From Acidobacteriaceae bacterium (GTDB lineage: Bacteria > Acidobacteriota > Terriglobia > Terriglobales > Acidobacteriaceae): a stretch of DNA of 7,966 bases. Under the pieces are notes generated by a model. It searched no databases and was not told the DNA's origin. It saw only the letters and a program-made list of their open reading frames with translations. Position 1 is the stretch's first letter. Every line of letters starts with the position of its first letter. The position numbers and the translations under genes are program-made. Location: assembly GCA_030044455.1 (NCBI GenBank), contig JASHVU010000336.1:1-7966 (forward strand), in the 5' to 3' direction. Shown piece after piece: positions 1-5,823 of the stretch.

Positions 1-1032
1 CCGGCCTGGCTGGGCCGGCTCAGCCGCAGCGCCTTCGATGCCGGCGAAATCGTAGTCATCTTCCCCGCCGCTCTGGCGTTGCCTATACTGCTTTTCTATT
101 GGTATCGCCGCGGCAACCGCGAGGCCGGATGGCTTGTGCTTCCCAGTTTGCTGCCAACCATTACGGTCTGCCTGAACGATGCAGCCATAATTGGAGCAGC
201 GTTCAGAATTCCGCAACTGGTATTGCTCGGCGCCGGGATTCCCATCGGCCCATTCGCAATTTATTCGTTCGAAATCGCCGACCTGCTCTTTGTTCTCGCC
301 ATCGGCGTCGTCATGTTCTTCCGCTTCACCAGCGTCAGCCGCGAACAAGCCCGTTCTGCCGCCGAGCTCGAGGCGGCGCGCGAAATCCAGCGGTACCTTA
401 TTCCGTCTCGCCTCCCCGATACCCCCGGCCTCGCCATCCAGAGCGTCTACTGTCCCGCTCGCGAAGTCGGCGGCGATTTCTTCCAGGTCCTTCCCAACCC
501 GCGCGACAATAGCACACTGGTCGTAGTTGGCGACGTGGCCGGAAAAGGCCTCCGCGCCGGCATGCTGGCCACTCTCATCGTCGGGGCCATCCGAACCGCT
601 TCAAAATTCACATCCGATCCTGGCCGCATCCTGGCCCTCCTCAACGAGCGTCTCCAGGGCCGCGGCCTCGTCACCTGCCTCGCCATGCGCATCGCTTCGA
701 ATGGAAACGTCGAGTTGGCCAATGCCGGCCACCTCCCGCCGTACATCGACGGCAAAGAACTGCCGCTAGACGGCGCCTTGCCGCTGGGCGCGCTGCCCGA
801 TTTTCCCTTTCCTCTTCAGCACCTCCGACTTGCCCCAGGCCAATCCATGGTCTTCGTCTCCGACGGCGTAGTCGAAGCTCAGAACCAGCAAGGCGAGCTC
901 TTCGGTTTCGACCGCACCCGCGCGCTCAGCACCCAATCCGCTGAAGCCATCGCCCGCGCCGCCCAGCAATTCGGCCAGGAAGACGACATCACCGTCCTCA
1001 CCCTCACCCCCGCCGAGGTGCTCCATGCGTAA
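1..1032 (+). CDS. 7TM SpoIIE/RsbU-type PP2C phosphatase (gene 1, 5' partial)
   Basis: The frame is open from base 1, so the true start lies upstream; the TTG at 79 is only the first start-like codon. What remains is the C-terminal part of a polytopic membrane region (hydrophobic stretches around bases 50-105, 130-240 and 260-325), a linker helix (ELEAAREIQRYLIP, about 364-411) and a complete SpoIIE-type PP2C domain. Metal-ligand aspartates expected for the family are present in GGDFF (475), GDVAGKG (532), SDGVVEA (862) and DDIT (982). The family dephosphorylates phosphoserine/threonine on STAS anti-anti-sigma proteins at the inner face of the membrane; that substrate is inferred. The last helices resemble gene 3 (a shared R.NR..AG and IGP.A pattern), so the missing part may include an ectodomain. 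The GDV loop has Ala where the other four copies have Ser. The C-terminal tail after DDIT is two residues shorter than in genes 2-5. The stop overlaps gene 2 by 8 bases. Confidence 0.95.
   Translation, partial: PAWLGRLSRSAFDAGEIVVIFPAALALPILLFYWYRRGNREAGWLVLPSLLPTITVCLNDAAIIGAAFRIPQLVLLGAGIPIGPFAIYSFEIADLLFVLAIGVVMFFRFTSVSREQARSAAELEAAREIQRYLIPSRLPDTPGLAIQSVYCPAREVGGDFFQVLPNPRDNSTLVVVGDVAGKGLRAGMLATLIVGAIRTASKFTSDPGRILALLNERLQGRGLVTCLAMRIASNGNVELANAGHLPPYIDGKELPLDGALPLGALPDFPFPLQHLRLAPGQSMVFVSDGVVEAQNQQGELFGFDRTRALSTQSAEAIARAAQQFGQEDDITVLTLTPAEVLHA
862..1032 (+). repeat. conserved 3' block, copy 1
   Basis: This is the last 57 codons of gene 1, from the Asp of SDGVVEA to the stop, and it is the most conserved part of the array. 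Over the 48 residues from that Asp to ITVLTL I count 6 differences from gene 2. It is two codons shorter than the other copies, lacking two residues just before the AEVLHA tail. Confidence 0.85.
1015..1032 (+). promoter_or_regulatory. embedded RBS and 8-base stop/start overlap, genes 1/2
   Basis: GAGGTGCTCC precedes ATG at 1025. GAGG ends six bases before the start, a good Shine-Dalgarno spacing. ATGCGTAA contains both the start of gene 2 and the TAA of gene 1. The same bases encode EVLHA of gene 1. This arrangement implies translational coupling and decides the start of gene 2. Confidence 0.85.
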
Positions 1033-2461
1033 GCGCGTTTGCACGGGCGCGATTCTGTTTCCGGCTTCTCTTTGGTTCCTCCCTATTCTGGGGGCGGCGG
1101 CGCAATCGCTCTCTGCGCAGCAGCCAGATCTGCATCGGCTTCAGCAACAGATCCCACCTGCCAATACTCCACTCAACTACCTTGGACCTCTCGTAACCGC
1201 CGTGCTTCTCTGTTCCATGGCCTCCGCCTGCTTCTGCTTATGGTGGAATGCCCGCGCACTTCGCGCCTTTCGCAGCGTCGGTCTGTACCTGCTCGCTGTC
1301 GCCTCGGTCTTCTTCATCGTCTATCTTCACAAGCCCGATTTCTGGCAACTCACGCTTTTGATCCTGACCTCCCTGCTGATGCCCGAAATGGCAGCCGACG
1401 CTCTCAGCATCCGCAAGGGGCGATGGATCTGGCTGAATCGACTTCCCTGTATCGCCACTCTGCTCCTCGCCCGGTCTCCCTTGCTGCGACTTGGATACCG
1501 GGTCACCGTCGATCTGTCTGAGCTGTTCGTTCTGGTGCTCCTTCTCATCGGGTTTCGCCGCGGCAACTCGCGCGATCGCTTTATCGCCGCGGCTCTCGCC
1601 GTCCTTTGGTTTACCCGCGCACCTCTCGATCCTCTGGTCCGCCGCTATCTGCCCATGGGCTTCCAGATCGGCGACTGGCGGTGGAATTTCGGCCCCATCG
1701 CCATGGTTCTCTTCGGGGCTGTAGCCATTGCTGTTTTCCTCCGCGAGCTCATCGAGGATCAGCGGGAAAAGCAGCGTCTTGCCGGAGAGCTGGAGGCCGG
1801 CCGCGCCATGCAGCAGGTGCTCCTGGGCGCGGAAATACCCGTCATACCGGGACTTCACATCGAGTCGGTCTACAAACCCGCCTCCGAAGTCGGAGGCGAC
1901 TTCTTCCAGGTTCTGCCTGTGCCCGAAGGCGGTGTGCTGGTTGCGGTTGGCGATGTCAGCGGCAAAGGCCTGCGCGCCGCCATGACAGTCTCCACCATCC
2001 TCGGCGCGCTGCGAGCGCTGCCCGTCGCTCCGCCCGCCGAGCTGGTGCGCACCCTCAACCGTACGCTCTTCGGGCGGCTTCAGGGCGGCATGGTGACATG
2101 CTGCATTGTGCACATCGCACCCAGCGGTGCAATCACGGCAGCCAATGCCGGACACCTCGCTCCGTATCGTAACGGCGAAGAAATGGAACTCGAATCCGGC
2201 TTGCCCCTTGGTGTCACCAGCGACGTCGATTACACAGAGTCTACCTTCACACTCGTTGTTGGCGACACCCTCACGTTCGTGTCTGACGGAGTTGTCGAAG
2301 CACAGAATGAATCAGGCGAACTCTTCGGATTCGACCGCACCCGCCAGATCAGCACCCAATCCGCCGAACAGATCGCTCGCGCCGCGCAAAACTTCGGCCA
2401 GGAGGACGACATCACCGTCCTCACCCTGCAATTCGCCTCTGCCGAGGTGCTCCATGCGTAG
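1025..2461 (+). CDS. membrane SpoIIE/RsbU-type PP2C phosphatase, short-sensor class (gene 2)
   Basis: 478 residues. A signal-like N-terminus (MRKR, hydrophobic to about residue 26, AAA-Q) is followed by about seven hydrophobic helices between residues 50 and 245, with no large soluble ectodomain. The membrane region matches gene 4 (W.NAR...FR..G.YL, WIWL.RL, F.REL..DQ), defining a sensor class distinct from genes 3, 5 and 6. A linker helix begins near E255 (ELEAGRAMQQVL); its end reads LLGAEIP where the other copies have a proline (LIP, LVP or LAP). The phosphatase domain occupies about 275-478, with the expected metal aspartates at D292 (GGDFF), D310 (GDVSGKG), D421 (SDGVVEA) and D461-462 (DDIT), plus the NAGHLAPY motif. 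Likely role: transmembrane signal to dephosphorylation of a STAS-type anti-anti-sigma protein (family knowledge; target not seen here). The start is set by the embedded RBS at 1015. It overlaps both neighbours by 8 bases. Confidence 0.95.
   Translation: MRKRVCTGAILFPASLWFLPILGAAAQSLSAQQPDLHRLQQQIPPANTPLNYLGPLVTAVLLCSMASACFCLWWNARALRAFRSVGLYLLAVASVFFIVYLHKPDFWQLTLLILTSLLMPEMAADALSIRKGRWIWLNRLPCIATLLLARSPLLRLGYRVTVDLSELFVLVLLLIGFRRGNSRDRFIAAALAVLWFTRAPLDPLVRRYLPMGFQIGDWRWNFGPIAMVLFGAVAIAVFLRELIEDQREKQRLAGELEAGRAMQQVLLGAEIPVIPGLHIESVYKPASEVGGDFFQVLPVPEGGVLVAVGDVSGKGLRAAMTVSTILGALRALPVAPPAELVRTLNRTLFGRLQGGMVTCCIVHIAPSGAITAANAGHLAPYRNGEEMELESGLPLGVTSDVDYTESTFTLVVGDTLTFVSDGVVEAQNESGELFGFDRTRQISTQSAEQIARAAQNFGQEDDITVLTLQFASAEVLHA
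2285..2461 (+). repeat. conserved 3' block, copy 2
   Basis: Last 59 codons of gene 2. Against gene 5 I count 49 of 58 residues identical, and the 29 bases at 2330-2358 recur exactly at 7658-7686. It ends in the same AEVLHA tail as copies 1 and 4. Confidence 0.85.
2444..2461 (+). promoter_or_regulatory. embedded RBS and 8-base stop/start overlap, genes 2/3
   Basis: GAGGTGCTCC-ATGCGTAG. Identical to the gene 1/2 junction except for the last base, which changes the stop from TAA to TAG. It fixes the start of gene 3 at 2454; the frame is open a further 116 codons upstream, but only as a shadow of gene 2. Confidence 0.85.
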
Positions 2462-4358
2462 GCTCTTTGCGCTTGCGCTCGTCTCCCTCGGCGCCTGCGT
2501 GTCGCCGCTCGCTCACGCACAATCCGCACCTGCTCCGCAGCCCGTCCTGCGCTACCAATTCGGCGACAACCGCCAGTGGGCCGATCCCGCATTCGACGAC
2601 AGCGCCTGGCCCGCGATTATCAACAATCAGATTCCCCAGCCGCCCTTCCGCTCCGACGGGTATCTCTGGATCCGCGCCCGCATTCTCGTCCCTGCCGGTC
2701 TTGCCGGTATGCTCGGCATCCAGTTGTTTGCACCCCAGGCGTATCCCGGGGTGCGGCAATTCTTCGTCAATGGTTTCTCGGTCGGGCAATATGGCGTCTT
2801 TCCATCTAACGATTCGGCCTGTCTTTCTCCCCGCTCTCTCACCTTTGCCCTTCCCGCCGGCATCGTTACCCCGGGAGATCAGGCAATCGTCGCCATGCGC
2901 GCCTGGAATCCGCCCGCTGATCGCGTCGCGTACGGCCCCTATCAGGCCGATTTCTCCATCGACCGGCTTTCTGTACTCACCACCGCCGCTCAAGCCGATC
3001 TCGACAGCGCGTTCCTCGCCATCCTGCCTTCGGCCATCCCCAGCCTGCTGCTCTTCATCCTTGGAATCACCCTGCTCGCCATCTTCCGCCGCGCTGCCAC
3101 TCGCGACCTCCAGTTCACCACCATCTGGCTCATCACCCTGCCCCTTTTCTTGATCCTCGAAGACCTTCAAGTCGCCAGACTTTTGCCGGCCCTCACAACC
3201 CACGAATGGAGTTTTCTCTACACCGTCATTGTGATCCCCGGATTCTGGGTCACGCCCGAGCTTCTTTGGACCGTATTCCGCTTTCGCGATCGCGTAGTCC
3301 GCGGCTTTGCCCATGCCACCTGGATCGTCTTCCTCGTCGCGGGTAACCTTGTTTCATTGCCTCGCCATCCGGTTCCCTGGATCCCCTGGCTCATCTCCAT
3401 CTCGCTGGGCTCGCTCCATCTTTTTAACGTCATCTGCCTGGGCGCGGATCTTTGGGCGCTCTTTGTCTCTCGCCACAACCGCGTCATCGCCGCGGGCTTC
3501 AGCCTCATCAACATCACCTACCTGCTCGCCCTCGCCGGAATTCCGCTGACCCTGCACATCGGTCCGGTCGCGTTCCAGAGCCAGGTTGCCGGATTCGTCG
3601 TCGCCGGCCTCACCATCACCATCATGCTGGTCCGCCGCGCCCTCATTGGCTGGCGAGCTGGCGAGCAACTCCGCTCCGAACTGGCCGCCGCACGGGAAAT
3701 CCAGCAGCAGCTCGTACCCATTTCCCTTCCCGCCATCGCTGGATGCTCCCTCCAGGCTGCCTATATGCCTGCGGCCGAGGTCGGCGGCGATTTTTACCAG
3801 GTCCTTCCACGGCCCGATGGCTCAACCCTCCTGGTCATCGGCGATGTCAGCGGCAAAGGGCTGCAAGCGGCGATGAAAGGCGCGCTTGCTCTGGGCGCTC
3901 TCAGAGCGCTCGCCTCGGAAATGCTCAACCCAGTCGGCCTCCTCGCACGCCTCAATCGCGAACTCTGCTCCACCGGCCACGACGGCTTCATCACTTGTCT
4001 CTGCGCGGAGATGTCTGTCGGCGGACAGCTCACCATCGCCAACGCCGGTCACCTCGCACCCTACCGCAACGGCGAGGAATTGAGTATCGAATCCGGCCTA
4101 CCCCTCGGCATCGCGCCGGATGCCGCCTACGCCGAAACCACAATCCACGTGGCCCCCGCCGACCAACTCACCTTCCTCTCCGACGGCGTTGTCGAAGCGC
4201 AGAATGCGCAAGGTGAGCTCTTCGGTTTCGGCCGCACCGCGGCCATCTCCACCCAGCCAGCCGAATCCATCGCCCGCGCGGCGCAGGCCCACGGCCAGCA
4301 AGACGACATCACCGTGCTCACGCTCACCTTCGTGACGGCAGAGGTATTTAATGCCTAA
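2454..4358 (+). CDS. 7TMR-DISM-like receptor with SpoIIE/RsbU-type PP2C phosphatase (gene 3)
   Basis: 634 residues from the coupled ATG. Residues 1-22 form a signal peptide (MRRLFALALV..., AHA-Q cleavage possible); SLGAC at 11-15 is also a weak lipobox. An extracytoplasmic domain, about 25-180, carries GDN..WADPAFDDSAW (37-52), an aromatic/Asp pattern typical of galactose-binding-like beta-sandwiches, and a VNG strand at 105-107. About seven hydrophobic helices span 183-395, then a linker helix (ELAAAREIQQQL, from about 409). The phosphatase domain spans about 425-634, with aspartates D446 (GGDFY), D464 (GDVSGKG), D577 (SDGVVEA) and D617-618 (DDIT). The layout resembles 7TMR-DISM receptors; a sugar or similar ligand is inferred, not shown. 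Oddities: FGFGRT replaces the FGFDRT of the other copies, and the C-terminal tail is AEVFNA rather than AEVLHA. The likely substrate is a STAS anti-anti-sigma protein. Confidence 0.95.
   Translation: MRRLFALALVSLGACVSPLAHAQSAPAPQPVLRYQFGDNRQWADPAFDDSAWPAIINNQIPQPPFRSDGYLWIRARILVPAGLAGMLGIQLFAPQAYPGVRQFFVNGFSVGQYGVFPSNDSACLSPRSLTFALPAGIVTPGDQAIVAMRAWNPPADRVAYGPYQADFSIDRLSVLTTAAQADLDSAFLAILPSAIPSLLLFILGITLLAIFRRAATRDLQFTTIWLITLPLFLILEDLQVARLLPALTTHEWSFLYTVIVIPGFWVTPELLWTVFRFRDRVVRGFAHATWIVFLVAGNLVSLPRHPVPWIPWLISISLGSLHLFNVICLGADLWALFVSRHNRVIAAGFSLINITYLLALAGIPLTLHIGPVAFQSQVAGFVVAGLTITIMLVRRALIGWRAGEQLRSELAAAREIQQQLVPISLPAIAGCSLQAAYMPAAEVGGDFYQVLPRPDGSTLLVIGDVSGKGLQAAMKGALALGALRALASEMLNPVGLLARLNRELCSTGHDGFITCLCAEMSVGGQLTIANAGHLAPYRNGEELSIESGLPLGIAPDAAYAETTIHVAPADQLTFLSDGVVEAQNAQGELFGFGRTAAISTQPAESIARAAQAHGQQDDITVLTLTFVTAEVFNA
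4182..4358 (+). repeat. conserved 3' block, copy 3
   Basis: Last 59 codons of gene 3. Bases 4191-4225 are identical to 7622-7656 of gene 5 (35 bases). Downstream of that tract it is the most divergent copy: GFGRTAAISTQPAES instead of GFDRTRQISTQSAE, and a VFNA tail. Confidence 0.85.
4341..4358 (+). promoter_or_regulatory. embedded RBS and 8-base stop/start overlap, genes 3/4
   Basis: GAGGTATTTA-ATGCCTAA. The spacer and second codon differ from the other junctions, changing the encoded peptide to EVFNA, yet GAGG, the six-base spacing, the ATG and the 8-base overlap are all kept. It is AT-richer around the start than the other four. Confidence 0.85.
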
Positions 4359-5823
4359 TCATCGAGAGAGTCCCGTCGCGCCACTTGTGCGGAGGTTCGC
4401 GCGAAGCGTTGCCACCTTGCTGGTACCCTTTGCGCTGACGGCGAAGGTCGCGGCGGCGACCACAGGCGCGAGCGTGTATCTTCGCATCTATCTTGCACAC
4501 CACCCACAGCCCGACTTCCTCGACGGATTCCTCGTGCTCGCGGTTTTGCTTGCCGCGATGTCGATGGCCTGCCTGATCGTGTGGCTGAATGCGCGGCAGG
4601 TCTCAGTTTTCCGCACCATGGCGGGCTATCTGTTTGCCATTGCAGTGGTGGATTTGGTCGATTTCCGCAGTCTTTCGTGGGAGTGGATCCCGGTGATTAC
4701 CGCCTGCCTGTTCTCTTTCGAATTGTTTGCGGAGGCGCTGCGGGTTCCCAAGCATATCTGGATTTGGCTGCCGCGCCTCTTTTGGGCTGGCGCACTGGTC
4801 GTTGGATTGTTTGACCGCGGAACCTGGGACCGCGAAGCGGCCATAGAACTGTGGTCGATGCACCTGACGCTGTATCCAACCTTGCTTCTCATTCTTATTG
4901 GGGTGCTGCGTGGCGGCCGACGTGAACGATTGATTGCCATTCCGCTGCTCATCACCGACCTTGCTTATCTCCCGACGCTCTCGGAGGTGCAACGACATCT
5001 CCATGTTCCCTTCGGAATCGTTATCTTCGGCTGGTTGTGGCAATGGGGCGAAGCGACGCAGATCCTGCTTTGCGCCATTGTCTTCGCGATCTTCGTTCGA
5101 GAATTAGTTGTCGACCAGAAAGCGAGAATCCGGCTGGAGAGTGAGGTCGAAGCGGCGCGCAGCGTCCAACAGGTTCTCGTTCCCGAAGAGAGCCCATCGA
5201 TCCCCGGCTTCGCAATCGAAGCAGTTTACCGCCCGGCCGGCGAGGTTGGCGGAGACTTTTACCAGATCGTCCCCACACCCACCGGCGGCGTGCTCGCAGT
5301 CATTGGCGACGTGAGTGGCAAGGGCTTGCCGGCGGCGATGACTGTCTCTTTGCTCGTGGGCACCTTCCGTACCCTCGCCCATTACACGCTGATCCCCGGC
5401 GAAATTCTGGGTGCCATGAACCAGCGCATGATCGGCCGTAACAACAGAGGGTTCACCACCTGCCTCGTTCTACGCATCGATGCCGACGGCGTCCTCACCG
5501 CGGCCAATGCGGGCCATCTGGCTCCCTTTATCGATGGAAATGAGATCGGGCTGGAAAACGGTCTGCCGTTGGGCCTGGCATCTCAATCGGAATACCTGGA
5601 GACGCGGCTTTTGTTGCCGCCTGGCGCCCGAATCACTCTGCTGACCGACGGCGTCGTCGAAGCCCAGGTCGCCTCCGGCGAGCTCTTCGGCTTCGACCGC
5701 ACCTGCGCCATCAGCACCCAATCCGCCGAAGCCATTGCGGCCGCCGCCCAGCGATACGGCCAGCAGGATGACATCACCGTCCTCACCCTCATCATCACCC
5801 CTGCCGAGGTGCTCCATGCGTGA
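4351..5823 (+). CDS. membrane SpoIIE/RsbU-type PP2C phosphatase, short-sensor class (gene 4)
   Basis: 490 residues. A basic N-terminus (to VRRFAR) and a hydrophobic segment at about 19-36 act as signal or anchor. About seven hydrophobic helices follow between residues 55 and 255, with no soluble ectodomain. Shared landmarks with gene 2 (W.NAR...FR..GYL, WIWL.RL, FVREL..DQ) place both in one sensor class. The linker helix starts near E265 (EVEAARSVQQVLVP). The phosphatase domain occupies about 285-490, with D302 (GGDFY), D320 (GDVSGKG), D433 (TDGVVEA; Thr instead of Ser before DG) and D473-474 (DDIT). Codon choice in the sensor and early phosphatase part uses many GCG, CTG, TTG and GTG codons, unlike the C-ending style of its neighbours; the last ~60 codons return to that style, suggesting a recombination seam near 5640. 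Likely role: signal-controlled dephosphorylation of an anti-anti-sigma protein (inferred). Overlaps both neighbours by 8 bases. Confidence 0.95.
   Translation: MPNHRESPVAPLVRRFARSVATLLVPFALTAKVAAATTGASVYLRIYLAHHPQPDFLDGFLVLAVLLAAMSMACLIVWLNARQVSVFRTMAGYLFAIAVVDLVDFRSLSWEWIPVITACLFSFELFAEALRVPKHIWIWLPRLFWAGALVVGLFDRGTWDREAAIELWSMHLTLYPTLLLILIGVLRGGRRERLIAIPLLITDLAYLPTLSEVQRHLHVPFGIVIFGWLWQWGEATQILLCAIVFAIFVRELVVDQKARIRLESEVEAARSVQQVLVPEESPSIPGFAIEAVYRPAGEVGGDFYQIVPTPTGGVLAVIGDVSGKGLPAAMTVSLLVGTFRTLAHYTLIPGEILGAMNQRMIGRNNRGFTTCLVLRIDADGVLTAANAGHLAPFIDGNEIGLENGLPLGLASQSEYLETRLLLPPGARITLLTDGVVEAQVASGELFGFDRTCAISTQSAEAIAAAAQRYGQQDDITVLTLIITPAEVLHA
5647..5823 (+). repeat. conserved 3' block, copy 4
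   Basis: Last 59 codons of gene 4. GELFGFDRT and STQSAEAIA match gene 1, and the ending AEVLHA is identical to genes 1 and 2. Its C-rich third positions contrast with the body of gene 4 just upstream. Confidence 0.85.
5806..5823 (+). promoter_or_regulatory. embedded RBS and 8-base stop/start overlap, genes 4/5
   Basis: GAGGTGCTCC-ATGCGTGA. The first 16 bases are identical to the gene 1/2 and 2/3 junctions, but the stop is TGA. It fixes the start of gene 5 at 5816, rather than the upstream in-frame ATG at 5735 inside gene 4. Confidence 0.85.

Noticed and set aside
79..81. TTG as the start of gene 1
   Set aside because: The frame is open back to base 1 with hydrophobic membrane-type sequence, and the paralogs have long N-terminal regions, so the gene begins outside the window.
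1879..1898. Inverted repeat: 9-base arms around a 2-base centre
   Set aside because: It sits inside the codons for PASEVGGD of gene 2, is not present at the same site in the other copies (which have GCTCGCGAAGTC or GCGGCCGAGGTC), and is far from any gene end. Chance in GC-rich coding sequence is the simplest explanation.
1238..2155. 305-residue open frame on the minus strand
   Set aside because: It lies wholly within gene 2, has the low-complexity Gly/Asp/Glu/Arg-rich composition of an antisense shadow of GC-rich, C-ending codons, and has no recognisable domain. The same applies to minus-strand frames at 2421-3314, 5470-6108 and 6887-7579.
2106..2453. 116-codon upstream extension of gene 3
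   Set aside because: The extra peptide is a frame-shifted shadow of the conserved end of gene 2 and lacks a signal sequence. The coupled ATG at 2454 has an RBS and gives a proper signal peptide.
2454..2520. Lipoprotein signal in gene 3 (LGAC at residues 12-15)
   Set aside because: The lipobox is only weakly matched and a standard AHA-Q cleavage site follows at residue 22. Kept as a possibility in the gene entry, not as a feature.
4351..4450. Twin-arginine signal in gene 4 (VRRFARSV)
   Set aside because: The motif lacks the usual S-R-R-x-F-L-K pattern, and a polytopic membrane protein without a cofactor-binding exported domain is not a Tat substrate type.
5735..5815. 27-codon upstream extension of gene 5
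   Set aside because: It overlaps the conserved 3' end of gene 4 out of frame. The coupled ATG at 5816 matches the geometry of the other four junctions.
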